In this document: piece after piece, positions 6,652-13,692 of the stretch
How the letters are laid out: every line of letters begins with the position of its first letter
Numbering within the stretch: the first letter of the stretch is position 1
Assembly (NCBI GenBank): GCA_015494435.1
Contig: WGBH01000399.1
Span: forward strand, 1-13,818
Direction of reading: 5' to 3'
Source of the DNA: Thiotrichaceae bacterium
GTDB lineage: Bacteria > Pseudomonadota > Gammaproteobacteria > Thiotrichales > Thiotrichaceae
Length of the DNA stretch: 13,818 nt
Program-made: the position numbers and the translations under genes
Notes under the pieces: generated by a model
The model's input: the letters and a program-made list of their open reading frames with translations, nothing else
What the model was told of the DNA's origin: nothing
The model's database searches: none

Positions 6652-8058
6652 ATGACTCAACAAATTAGCCTCCCTTATTTTGAAAATTCTGCTGATTTAT
6701 TCTCACCATTTGCTGATCAGGACTGGAGTATATTTTTAGATAGCGCTTACCCATCAGATCATGCGGGGCGTTATGATATTTTAGTGGCTGAACCAATCGC
6801 AACGATTGTGGCTGAGAAAAATATCACCACAGTCACAACAGACGCATTTCATCAGCAATATACGGATCTTTCCCCTTTTGATGTCTTGCGTATCACTCTT
6901 AATAAATATACCCCTAAAAAAAGCAATTTGAAGCAACAATCGCTTCCTTTTCAAGGTGGTGCATTAGGTTATTTTAGCTACGATCTTGCACGTACCCTTG
7001 AAAAAATTCCCAGCCTTACAGAAGATGCGGAGCATTTACCTGACATGGCAATCGGTATTTATACATGGGCCATTGTTGTTGATCATCAGCATAAAAAAAC
7101 CTATTTAACAGGGGATATTATTAAAAAAGAACCACAATGGAGCTGGCAAAAGCTAATTAAAACCTGTAGCTATCTCCCCTCCTCCCAGCCTGACTTTGAA
7201 TACAAGCAGGACGACTTTATTGTCACTAGTGCGGTTAAATCAAATCTTAGTTATGCTCAATACCGTAAAGCCTTTGAACAAATAAAACAGTATATTATTG
7301 CTGGAGATTGCTACCAAATTAATCTTACGCAACGGTTTTCAGCATCCGCAAGAGGAAATCCTTGGCACGCTTACCAACAATTAAGAACACTTAATCCTGC
7401 GCCTTTTTCTGCTTATATCAATACATCTTTTGCACAGATTCTTAGTTCATCCCCTGAACGTTTTTTAAAAACACAGCAAAACAATGTAGAAACAAAGCCA
7501 ATCAAAGGCACTCGCCCTCGTTTAAATAATCCTCAAGAAGATCAAAAACAAAGTGTAGCTTTACATTCCAGCTTAAAAGACCGTGCAGAAAATGTCATGA
7601 TTGTTGATTTACTTCGCAATGATATCGGGCGTGTTTGCAAAACAGGTAGTATCACTGTACCGACCTTATTTGGTATTGAAAGTTATGCTACCGTGCATCA
7701 TTTAGTGAGTACCATACGAGGGAAATTAGCCACAAATAAAGATAATCTTGATTTATTAAGCGCCTGCTTTCCCGGAGGCTCTATTACAGGCGCACCCAAA
7801 GTTCGCGCAATGGAAATTATTGAAACATTAGAGCCACATCGTCGAGGAATTTATTGTGGCACGATTGGATACCTTGGTTTCAACGGTAATATGGATAGCA
7901 ATATTTCCATACGCACCTTGGTTTATAGTCAAAATACGATTCGCTATTGGGTCGGTGGAGGCATTGTATACGACTCTGATATTGATGAAGAATACCAAGA
8001 AGCCTTAGATAAGGGTAAAGCGTTATTAAAACTATTAAATAATTGCTCCATTATTTAA
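6652..8058 (+). CDS. pabB: Aminodeoxychorismate synthase component I (PabB)
   Basis: PabB converts chorismate to 4-amino-4-deoxychorismate using ammonia from PabA, the first step to p-aminobenzoate and folate. The 468 residues contain the TrpE/PabB N-terminal domain (about 1-150) and the chorismate-binding domain (about 200-460). PIKGT (283-287), with Lys in place of the Ala of anthranilate synthase, identifies PabB rather than TrpE; K285 corresponds to the catalytic lysine. Also seen: IAGDCYQINLTQRF, NPAPFSAY, SSSPERFL, PGGSITGAPK and the C-terminal GGGIVYDSD. Ribosome binding is weak (TAAGAAA just ahead of the ATG). It stands alone on this strand and its last 8 nt overlap the 3' end of the opposing MOSC gene. 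Confidence 0.93.
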   Translation: MTQQISLPYFENSADLFSPFADQDWSIFLDSAYPSDHAGRYDILVAEPIATIVAEKNITTVTTDAFHQQYTDLSPFDVLRITLNKYTPKKSNLKQQSLPFQGGALGYFSYDLARTLEKIPSLTEDAEHLPDMAIGIYTWAIVVDHQHKKTYLTGDIIKKEPQWSWQKLIKTCSYLPSSQPDFEYKQDDFIVTSAVKSNLSYAQYRKAFEQIKQYIIAGDCYQINLTQRFSASARGNPWHAYQQLRTLNPAPFSAYINTSFAQILSSSPERFLKTQQNNVETKPIKGTRPRLNNPQEDQKQSVALHSSLKDRAENVMIVDLLRNDIGRVCKTGSITVPTLFGIESYATVHHLVSTIRGKLATNKDNLDLLSACFPGGSITGAPKVRAMEIIETLEPHRRGIYCGTIGYLGFNGNMDSNISIRTLVYSQNTIRYWVGGGIVYDSDIDEEYQEALDKGKALLKLLNNCSII

Positions 8059-8851
8059 AGGACAGTAAATCTCCAATTTGAAGCGTACCGATAGTGTCAT
8101 GAATAACATTCTGCCCAAAATAAACATTATTGCCTTGCTTTCGATAGCGCATCAATGTTTGTAGAGGCTCCACCCCGTTACGCTCTCCCGTTTTAGGATC
8201 TACCGTTGTAAGAATACAACGAGAACAGGGTTTCACACCACGCATGGGAATTTTTCCCAAGGTGAATTGATGCCAATGATCTTCTGCAAAGGGATTGCAT
8301 CCGCTAACCACAATATTAGGTCGAAAACGTTCCATCTCGACTTTTTTCTCTAAACGTTGATTAAGATCATCTAACGAGGCGGTTGATATCAATAAAATTG
8401 GAAAACCATCAGCAAAGCCTGTGCGATCACCTTCTTTAGAAAACTCTCGATCACATTGTCTAACTTCATCATCAGGAATATAAACCAGATGACATTTAAT
8501 CCCTAATGCTTCAAACAGCCAATCATCAGCCGCTTGACCAACGCGCTGCGCTGTCACTGTATCCTTCCAAATATTAACCAATAAAGTCTTTTTTGGATTA
8601 GCAACGGGGACAATAAAATCCTCTCGCCCAAACTGAGTAAGAATAAGTTGCTTATTAATAAATTTAGGTTGAATCAAGGCCATCTTAGGCACTTTACGTT
8701 GACTTAGAAAGTCTCCTGAAGGAGACACTAACATCCAACGACGATCATACTTCAATCCCATTTTATCAAGCGGTGAACTTTGCAAGCGAATCCCCGCCAA
8801 TGATTTAACGGGGTAAATATAAAGCGAGCTGATCGTTATTTTATTTGGCAT
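8051..8851 (-). CDS. MOSC-domain molybdenum-cofactor protein (mARC/YcbX-like)
   Basis: This is a member of the MOSC family that reduces N-hydroxylated compounds with molybdenum cofactor (mARC, YcbX). The 266 residues from the ATG at 8851 contain the N-terminal MOSC_N beta-barrel (about 5-115, with IYPVKSLAG) and the MOSC domain (about 125-262, with RFRPNIVVSG and FGQNV). In PCSRCILTTVDP the second cysteine, C212, aligns with the molybdenum ligand of human mARC1. E. coli YcbX carries a C-terminal 2Fe-2S domain; this protein ends before it, so electrons must come from a separate partner, as in mARC. A TTG at 8854 could also start translation. It lies 6 nt after the SPOR gene, probably cotranscribed, and its stop overlaps pabB. 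Confidence 0.85.
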   Translation of the reverse strand: MPNKITISSLYIYPVKSLAGIRLQSSPLDKMGLKYDRRWMLVSPSGDFLSQRKVPKMALIQPKFINKQLILTQFGREDFIVPVANPKKTLLVNIWKDTVTAQRVGQAADDWLFEALGIKCHLVYIPDDEVRQCDREFSKEGDRTGFADGFPILLISTASLDDLNQRLEKKVEMERFRPNIVVSGCNPFAEDHWHQFTLGKIPMRGVKPCSRCILTTVDPKTGERNGVEPLQTLMRYRKQGNNVYFGQNVIHDTIGTLQIGDLLSFK

Positions 8852-8857
8852 CAATAA

Positions 8858-9307
8858 TTAGTCACGATAAACAATAAAGCTACGCTTTACATAACGACTT
8901 CGAGGAAAGCGTCGCTTAATTTTATTTCTTATCGTTTTAGCTTCTTCTTTTTGTGCGTAAGGACCAATACGCACTTGGTACATCTTACGACCACGTATTT
9001 CCGATGAAACAATAAAAGTAGAATAGCCTTCAGCGGCAAAACGATCCATTACTTTTGTTGCATCATCTAAATTGTGGCTGGCAGATATTTGTATACTATA
9101 GCCAGATTTATCTGTAGCGAAGGGATTGATGGTTTCATTAATACTCGTTGCAACATTGGCAATTGAAGGAGGCACAGCAATAATACCTTTTGATTTAAGT
9201 ATAAGGAGTCCAAGAAAACCAATAGCGGCAATAAGGAGACCAATCACAAGATTTGAAGCACCTTTTTGATAATGTTTCAATGAGAGGCGGGGTATTTTTA
9301 CAGTCAT
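8858..9307 (-). CDS. SPOR-domain membrane protein
   Basis: This is an inner-membrane protein with a periplasmic SPOR domain, a fold that binds denuded glycan strands and so usually marks septal or remodelled peptidoglycan. In 149 residues there is a basic cytoplasmic start (MTVKIPRLSLKHYQK), one transmembrane helix at about 18-38, a short linker, and the SPOR domain at about 68-142 (YSIQISASHNLDDATKVMDR, YQVRIGPYAQKEEAK). No catalytic domain is present. AGGAA lies about 9 nt ahead of the ATG. The MOSC gene follows at once. It is smaller than DedD/FtsN-type proteins and cannot be assigned to a named one. Confidence 0.82.
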   Translation of the reverse strand: MTVKIPRLSLKHYQKGASNLVIGLLIAAIGFLGLLILKSKGIIAVPPSIANVATSINETINPFATDKSGYSIQISASHNLDDATKVMDRFAAEGYSTFIVSSEIRGRKMYQVRIGPYAQKEEAKTIRNKIKRRFPRSRYVKRSFIVYRD

Positions 9308-9434
9308 AAGGCATTCTTCCTGAATGGTTAGATTTACAACATGAGGTTCCTATCACTGATAATAGTACAGCATGATGATTTACGTCCACTATTAAGCCTA
9401 TTTGATTGAAAAATAATTTAATAATCCCCTTAAT

Positions 9435-10742
9435 TTATAGATATTTTTCAATCTGAAGTAATAATTTATCCACTACGCCATTATGTAAGCGCATAAATTT
9501 ATTACATTTCCTTTTTATATCATATTTTTCTGTTAAAGCAGTAAATGTTGATGTTTGATTAATCACTACTCTATTAGTGAGTAGTTTTATTATACGTTCT
9601 TGAATGGCAATAGGTGTCTTTTCCACCCAAGCAATCCGAGCCTTGCAAAGTGGAGGGTAAATATCATTAAAATTAAAAATAAAGTGCCCACTAATGACAG
9701 GAACGCCAAGTGCCGTTGCTTCAAGCGGATTATGCCCACCTGTTTTGACCAAACTACCACCAATAAAGGCAATATCCGCGCTAGCATACCAAAGCAACAT
9801 TTCCCCCATACTATCCCCTAAAATAATATCGGTACTGTACAAAAAGAGCTGATTATCACTACGTTTTTGTATTGAATAAGGACTTGTTGATAGTAATTTT
9901 TCAACTAAATTAAATCGTTCAGGATGACGTGGCACAATAATCAATAACAAGGTCGGGAAGTGTTGTTTAAGCTGTTTAAATATTGCTAATAAAATCTCAT
10001 CTTCACCTGCATGAGTACTAGCAACAACCCATACAGGACGCTCTATTCCCCATTGTGTTCTTAATTGTTGCCCTTGAGTTAAGATTGTTTTTTCAAGGCT
10101 AATATCAAATTTAATATTACCTGTTAGTTTTAATTGCTTTATTGATGCACCAAGAGAGACAAAGTGTTGTCCATCCTCCTCACTTCTAACTGCAATCAAG
10201 CTAACATAGGACAATGTTTCACTGACTAATGATTTAATCCGTAAATACTGTTGCGTTGATTTCTTCGATAAACGTGCATTAAGCAACAGGATAGGAATAT
10301 TTTTATTGGCACAACTAGCATACAGATTCGGCCAAATTTCTGTTTCCACAACAATCAAAAGCTGCGGTTTCACTATTGCAATAAAAGGCTCAACGAAAGA
10401 AGGTAAATCATAAGGAAAATAACTATGCAATACACGCTTTGCAAATAACTTATTGACCGTTGCAGAGCCTGTTGGAGTAGTCGATGTAATTAGCAGTGAA
10501 TGCTGTGGGTAGTCTTTTAATAATCTCTCAATCAAAGGTTTAGCGGCAATTGTCTCTCCGACCGAAACAGCATGTAACCAAATAATTTTTTTTCCTAAAA
10601 CATCGCTAGGTACTCTACCTAAGCGTTCTTTGATACGAAAACGGTACTCTTTGTTGTAACGACTTTTCAATAATAAGCGTAACAAAATAAGCGGTAGCAA
10701 TAGATATAAAAGTACAGAATAAATAAAACGATAGAGTGACAT
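9435..10742 (-). CDS. waaA: 3-deoxy-D-manno-octulosonic acid transferase (Kdo transferase)
   Basis: WaaA (KdtA) adds Kdo from CMP-Kdo to lipid IVA on the cytoplasmic face of the inner membrane, starting the inner core of lipopolysaccharide. The 435 residues have the full family layout: an N-terminal membrane anchor (about 5-25), then the N-domain with LHAVSVGE, whose E63 matches the conserved catalytic glutamate, and LLITSTTPTGS, ETEIWPNL and LLNARLSKKS. The C-terminal Rossmann domain carries GHNPLEATALGVPVISG. The start at 10742 lacks a clear Shine-Dalgarno sequence (AT-rich leader). It is divergent from the transglycosylase gene. The 127 nt between its stop and the SPOR gene contain no gene or convincing hairpin that I can see. 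Confidence 0.95.
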   Translation of the reverse strand: MSLYRFIYSVLLYLLLPLILLRLLLKSRYNKEYRFRIKERLGRVPSDVLGKKIIWLHAVSVGETIAAKPLIERLLKDYPQHSLLITSTTPTGSATVNKLFAKRVLHSYFPYDLPSFVEPFIAIVKPQLLIVVETEIWPNLYASCANKNIPILLLNARLSKKSTQQYLRIKSLVSETLSYVSLIAVRSEEDGQHFVSLGASIKQLKLTGNIKFDISLEKTILTQGQQLRTQWGIERPVWVVASTHAGEDEILLAIFKQLKQHFPTLLLIIVPRHPERFNLVEKLLSTSPYSIQKRSDNQLFLYSTDIILGDSMGEMLLWYASADIAFIGGSLVKTGGHNPLEATALGVPVISGHFIFNFNDIYPPLCKARIAWVEKTPIAIQERIIKLLTNRVVINQTSTFTALTEKYDIKRKCNKFMRLHNGVVDKLLLQIEKYL

Positions 10743-10843
10743 ATTTAACTTTTTATATAAAGATAGAAAAAACTTATCATTGATTATTAATTATGCTAAG
10801 CTGGCTAAATGATTATATATATTAATCATCATAATAGAATAAT
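10743..10843. promoter_or_regulatory. Divergent AT-rich promoter region between waaA and the mltD-like gene
   Basis: Very AT-rich spacer between two divergent starts. TGATTA (10810-10815) and TAATCA (10823-10828) form an inverted repeat with a 7-nt TATATAT-type spacer, which could be an operator or simply contain -10-like sequence (TATATT 10818-10823). Other -10-like hexamers on the + strand are CATAAT and TAGAAT (10830-10840). None has a convincing -35 at proper spacing, so individual promoters are not called. Confidence 0.35.
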
Positions 10844-10888
10844 ATGAAGCTTTGGGAGGGGATCAACCGAAGAGGATGTCTAAAATGA
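10844..10888 (+). CDS. Possible 14-codon upstream ORF overlapping the mltD-like start
   Basis: An ATG at 10844 opens a 14-codon frame, MKLWEGINRRGCLK, whose TGA stop overlaps the preferred transglycosylase start as ATGA (10885-10888). This arrangement is typical of coupled translation. However, no clear ribosome binding site precedes it, and the frame contains the SD-like GGGAGGGG (10854-10861) and AGAGG (10871-10875), so it may arise by chance. No attenuator-like run of a single amino acid is seen. Confidence 0.2.
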   Translation: MKLWEGINRRGCLK

Positions 10889-12624
10889 AAGCAAAACAAT
10901 CTTTAGCTGTAGTGATATCAACCATTTTGTCACTCGCTGGAGTAACGGGGTGCAGTACAACCCCAGAGGTAAAACAAACGAATAAATACCAGAAAACCGC
11001 TAAATACCAGAAAAATCAAAAGAGTATTCAGTACAGAAAGATAGCACGTAATGTCAGTGATAGGCAAATATTCAATGAAATCTATGCAGATGCCGTCGCA
11101 CTTGGTTTTGATAAGCGTACTATGTTGAACTATAAAAAACAAAAATCAAGATATAATAGACACCTTGCAAACAGAAAAAGACAAACATCTCGATATAAAC
11201 GAACCACAAAAAAATACGCACAATATACACCGCGATATAAGCGAACCATAGAAAAATACGCACAACGTACATCTCGATATAAGCGAACCACAAAAAAATA
11301 CGCACAACATACACCTCGATATAAGCGTGCATACAAACGCTCAGCACCAATAGCTAAGCGATATACAAAAAGATACCCAGCATACGTAGCCCCAACGCCA
11401 CGCTATTATCGTACTCCATATGTACGACAAGTAGTGAGCTACAACCCTGCTCCCCGATATAGACAGGTCTTCAGACCTAATAATAGAATATGGGTGCGTC
11501 CAGCAATACATCGTCCACAAATTCAAAATCGCCCGCGCTTTAATACTAACAGCAACCACCAACAAACATACAATATGGGTAATATGTGGAATCGTGTCAA
11601 AGGTGGCTTTCGCATGGGAACAGAATTGCACAATCCAACCGTGCAAAAAGTACTCCGTCACTATACGAGTAATCCAGCACGTTTAAACCGTATTTTTTTA
11701 CGTTCAACGCAATACATGCACTTTATCCTGTATGAGTTAAAACGCCGTGGAATGCCAACAGAATTAGCCCTACTACCAATGGTAGAAAGTGCTTTCAAAA
11801 ATAGAGCACTCTCACGCTCTGGTGCAGCAGGAATGTGGCAATTTATGCCCGCAACAGGAAAAGACTTTGGTCTTCGACGTGCAACAAGTTTTGATGCACG
11901 TATGGATATCTTTGCATCAACACGCGCAGCACTAACCTATTTACAAAAAATAAATAGAGAATTCAATGGTGACTGGTATCTTACCTTGGCAGCTTATAAT
12001 ATTGGACAAAACAGAGTTCATCGAGAAATAGCGAAAAACCGTCTAAAAGGTCGTAGAACAGATTATTGGAGCCTCTCTTTACCCAAAGAAACGCGAGAAT
12101 ATGTACCACGTTTACTCGCTTATAAAGAAATTTTTTTACATCCACAAAAATATGGCGTGCGTCTACCAAGCGTTTCTAATCATGCCGTCATTGCACAAAC
12201 TAGCGTCAATCGAGCCATTGATTTAAGACAAGCCGCCAGAATCGCAGGACTACCCGCTTTTACTTTGGTGCGTCTCAATCCGCATTTTAAAAATGGCATT
12301 ACCAATCCACGTCTATCAAGAAAAATCGTATTACCACGTCAACATGTAGAGCGTTTACGTAATGCAATTCAAAGAGCACCCACAGTAAAAATAAAACGCT
12401 ATTCCTATCGAGCCAAACGTAAATCCAGATATTACAGTAAAAAAAGAACACATATCGTTAGACATCGTGTTCGTAGAGGCGAAACATTGCAGAATATAGC
12501 AGTACGTTATGGTACAACCATTACAAAAATTATGCGCCTAAATAGAATGCGAAACACACGTTTAATTACAGGTAGCCGTTTAAAAATTGCAACGAGAAAC
12601 ACCTCACGCTATAGAAGAGGCTAG
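10885..12624 (+). CDS. mltD: MltD-like membrane-bound lytic murein transglycosylase with LysM and a basic repeat linker
   Basis: This enzyme cleaves the MurNAc-GlcNAc bond of peptidoglycan with formation of 1,6-anhydro ends, at the periplasmic side of the outer membrane. From the ATG at 10885 it has 579 residues. The signal peptide ends in the lipobox VTGC (C23). Residues about 24-240 are a low-complexity Arg/Lys/Tyr linker including three 14-residue repeats (101-142). The SLT domain is at about 275-400: catalytic E301 in MVESAF, GAAGMWQFMPATG, and AAYN at 369-372. One LysM domain lies near the C-terminus (about 526-569, HRVRRGETLQNIAVRYG). E. coli MltD is shorter (452 aa) and has two LysM domains. 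The frame is open to a TTG at 10852 and an ATG at 10876; 10885 was chosen because AGAGG (10871-10875) is 9 nt upstream and the signal peptide then starts MKAKQ. Confidence 0.88.
   Translation: MKAKQSLAVVISTILSLAGVTGCSTTPEVKQTNKYQKTAKYQKNQKSIQYRKIARNVSDRQIFNEIYADAVALGFDKRTMLNYKKQKSRYNRHLANRKRQTSRYKRTTKKYAQYTPRYKRTIEKYAQRTSRYKRTTKKYAQHTPRYKRAYKRSAPIAKRYTKRYPAYVAPTPRYYRTPYVRQVVSYNPAPRYRQVFRPNNRIWVRPAIHRPQIQNRPRFNTNSNHQQTYNMGNMWNRVKGGFRMGTELHNPTVQKVLRHYTSNPARLNRIFLRSTQYMHFILYELKRRGMPTELALLPMVESAFKNRALSRSGAAGMWQFMPATGKDFGLRRATSFDARMDIFASTRAALTYLQKINREFNGDWYLTLAAYNIGQNRVHREIAKNRLKGRRTDYWSLSLPKETREYVPRLLAYKEIFLHPQKYGVRLPSVSNHAVIAQTSVNRAIDLRQAARIAGLPAFTLVRLNPHFKNGITNPRLSRKIVLPRQHVERLRNAIQRAPTVKIKRYSYRAKRKSRYYSKKRTHIVRHRVRRGETLQNIAVRYGTTITKIMRLNRMRNTRLITGSRLKIATRNTSRYRRG
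11185..11330 (+). repeat. 42-bp tandem repeat within the transglycosylase gene (3 copies plus a partial fourth)
   Basis: Copies start at 11185, 11227 and 11269, with a partial copy from 11311. Each encodes 14 residues of the form T(S/P)RYKRT(T/I)(K/E)KYAQ followed by Y, R or H. The DNA units share long identical stretches (CGATATAA-CGAACCA, AAAATACGCACAA), so they arose by recent tandem duplication. Because 42 is a multiple of three, copy-number change keeps the frame. Two of the copies contain a run of seven A. Confidence 0.92.
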
Positions 12625-12645
12625 CAATAAACCTAACCCTATTAA

Positions 12646-12675
12646 GAGCGGGCTTGACTCGCTCCTCCTATCTTT
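12646..12675 (+). terminator. Weak intrinsic terminator candidate after the mltD-like gene
   Basis: GAGCGGG (12646-12652) pairs with CTCGCTC (12658-12664), 7 bp including one G-T pair, with a 5-nt loop. A TCTTTTCT stretch follows 6-7 nt later. It lies 21 nt after the transglycosylase stop, between two convergent genes. The T-tract is short and offset, so strength is doubtful. Confidence 0.45.
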
Positions 12676-12694
12676 TCTAAAAAAACACTTGCCT

Positions 12695-13456
12695 CTAAAT
12701 TTCCTTGCTCCTCAACTCCCGTCTAGAAACGTACTCACCTGTTAACGAAGGCAAAACCCAGCTAAGCGATAAGCTCTCAGCCAATACATCAAGGGCTTCA
12801 TTGGCTTTTTTAGCATGGTGTTTTAGCCAAATAAGTAGTATTTTTAGGTCTTCAATATAGGCTTGCATCTGCATAAGATTGGCAAACTCTAGGAAAGGTT
12901 TGCCTTCCCTTTCAGCGGTTTCTTTTAACCACGTTAAACGTCCAAAATGATCAGGTAAGTTCTTATTTTCTCCGTTCTTTTCTCCTTCCTTATTGCTTTT
13001 TTCTTTATCACTGACAAAGAGTTTATGCGAGGCATGGAGCATTGTATTCGCATGCTTAAGCACGATTAAATTTCCATTTCGTTCCGCTTTAGCCAGTACG
13101 ATAAATAAACCAACAGGGTTGTAGATAATTTCACTTTTTTCTTTGATTCTATAAACATCAATCACCCGTTGTTGCTGATTAGGAGTAAGACCCTGCAAGG
13201 CTTTGAAGCAGGGAGCCTGCTGATTTGGCTCGATGGTTTTGGGTAAATCGACAGCAACAATATTTATATTATCATCAACAACAACATCATTTTGCTTAAT
13301 TTCTGGCAAAGAGACTTTTTCTTGCTCTTGCAAATTCTCAGCGGTTGCGGTTTGTTGTTGTGGTTGAATAGATGTAGGGTTAAAAGATGTAAAGGTTATA
13401 TTATGTAGTATACCGTTTTTCGGGGGATTATTCCGAATTTCGGGAGCGTATCCCAT
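12695..13456 (-). CDS. Uncharacterised protein, probably 5'-truncated or frameshifted; mobile-element replication/DNA-binding-like
   Basis: Function not recognised with certainty. From the first usable ATG (13456) it has 253 residues: a Pro/Asn/Gln-rich start (PPKNG), an acidic linker to about 80, then a helical domain with ALQGLTPNQQQRVIDVYR and IIYNPVGLFIVLAKAERNGN. That NP-G-L-A-G-pattern resembles the C-terminal part of STY4528-type proteins of integrative elements; this is a memory-based resemblance, not a match. A Lys/Glu/Asn-rich break (about 150-165) and a Leu-rich helical end follow. The same frame continues upstream to 13630 with protein-like sequence but no ATG, GTG or TTG, so this ATG is probably not the original start. 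It is convergent with the transglycosylase gene and divergent from the gene at 13693. Confidence 0.6.
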   Translation of the reverse strand: MGYAPEIRNNPPKNGILHNITFTSFNPTSIQPQQQTATAENLQEQEKVSLPEIKQNDVVVDDNINIVAVDLPKTIEPNQQAPCFKALQGLTPNQQQRVIDVYRIKEKSEIIYNPVGLFIVLAKAERNGNLIVLKHANTMLHASHKLFVSDKEKSNKEGEKNGENKNLPDHFGRLTWLKETAEREGKPFLEFANLMQMQAYIEDLKILLIWLKHHAKKANEALDVLAESLSLSWVLPSLTGEYVSRRELRSKEI

Positions 13457-13629
13457 TTGTTGGGGAATTTCTCTATTTTTCGGAAGATGTGGCGTAAAAA
13501 ATTGCGCATTTTCTTCTAAAAATTTTGCAGAAATTTGATAACGGCATTGGTAATAACGCGAAGGTTTCGCTTCAAATAAACCGCTATCACTCGATGCTCC
13601 AGTTTTTAACTCTAGGTTTCTATTGACAT
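13457..13629 (-). pseudogene. Start-less upstream extension of the same reading frame (probable frameshifted 5' end)
   Basis: Reading on from the ATG at 13456, the frame stays open for 58 codons until a TAA at 13633-13631. It encodes an ordinary-looking protein stretch (LELKTGASSDSGLFEAKPSR, then YYQCRYQISAKFLEENAQFF) but contains no ATG, GTG or TTG. One frame over, an ATG at 13629-13627 reads MSIET and then hits TAG. Restoring a single base in the ACC near 13615-13617 would join MSIET to LELKTGASS and give a gene of about 311 residues. This suggests a one-base deletion, or a base missed in assembly. No Shine-Dalgarno sequence is evident before 13629. Confidence 0.5.
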
Positions 13630-13650
13630 GTTAAATTGTTAAAATTCAAT
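13623..13650 (+). promoter_or_regulatory. Candidate sigma-70 promoter for the gene at 13693
   Basis: A perfect -35 hexamer TTGACA (13623-13628) is followed 16 nt later by TTCAAT (13645-13650), which matches four of six -10 positions. Transcription would start near 13657, giving a 36-nt leader containing the ribosome binding site. The -35 overlaps the proposed start of the minus-strand gene, so the two genes share a very short divergent control region with an imperfect dyad (TTAAATTG at 13631-13638, CAATGATTAA at 13647-13656). Confidence 0.45.
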
Positions 13651-13692
13651 GATTAAGGATATGAAAAGGTAATAGATCATAAGGGAAATTAT

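Noticed and set aside
9195..9389. 64-codon minus-strand frame across the SPOR gene start
   Set aside because: It overlaps the SPOR coding sequence in another frame and shows no protein-like pattern.
9308..9434. Gap between waaA and the SPOR gene considered for a small RNA or terminator
   Set aside because: No stable hairpin with a T-tract and no tRNA-like fold could be seen.
10852..10884. TTG start at 10852 or ATG at 10876 for the transglycosylase
   Set aside because: Neither has a properly spaced ribosome binding site (GGGAGGGG is 14 nt from 10876 and AGAGG touches it), and both put extra residues before a normal lipoprotein signal peptide.
11185..11330. Short tandem repeats considered as a CRISPR array
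   Set aside because: Units are directly adjacent with no unique spacers, and they are in frame within a coding sequence.
11120..11350. Minus-strand frames opposite the transglycosylase repeats giving repetitive Tyr/Phe/Val-rich proteins
   Set aside because: Their repetitiveness is only the complement of the 42-bp repeats that encode the basic linker.
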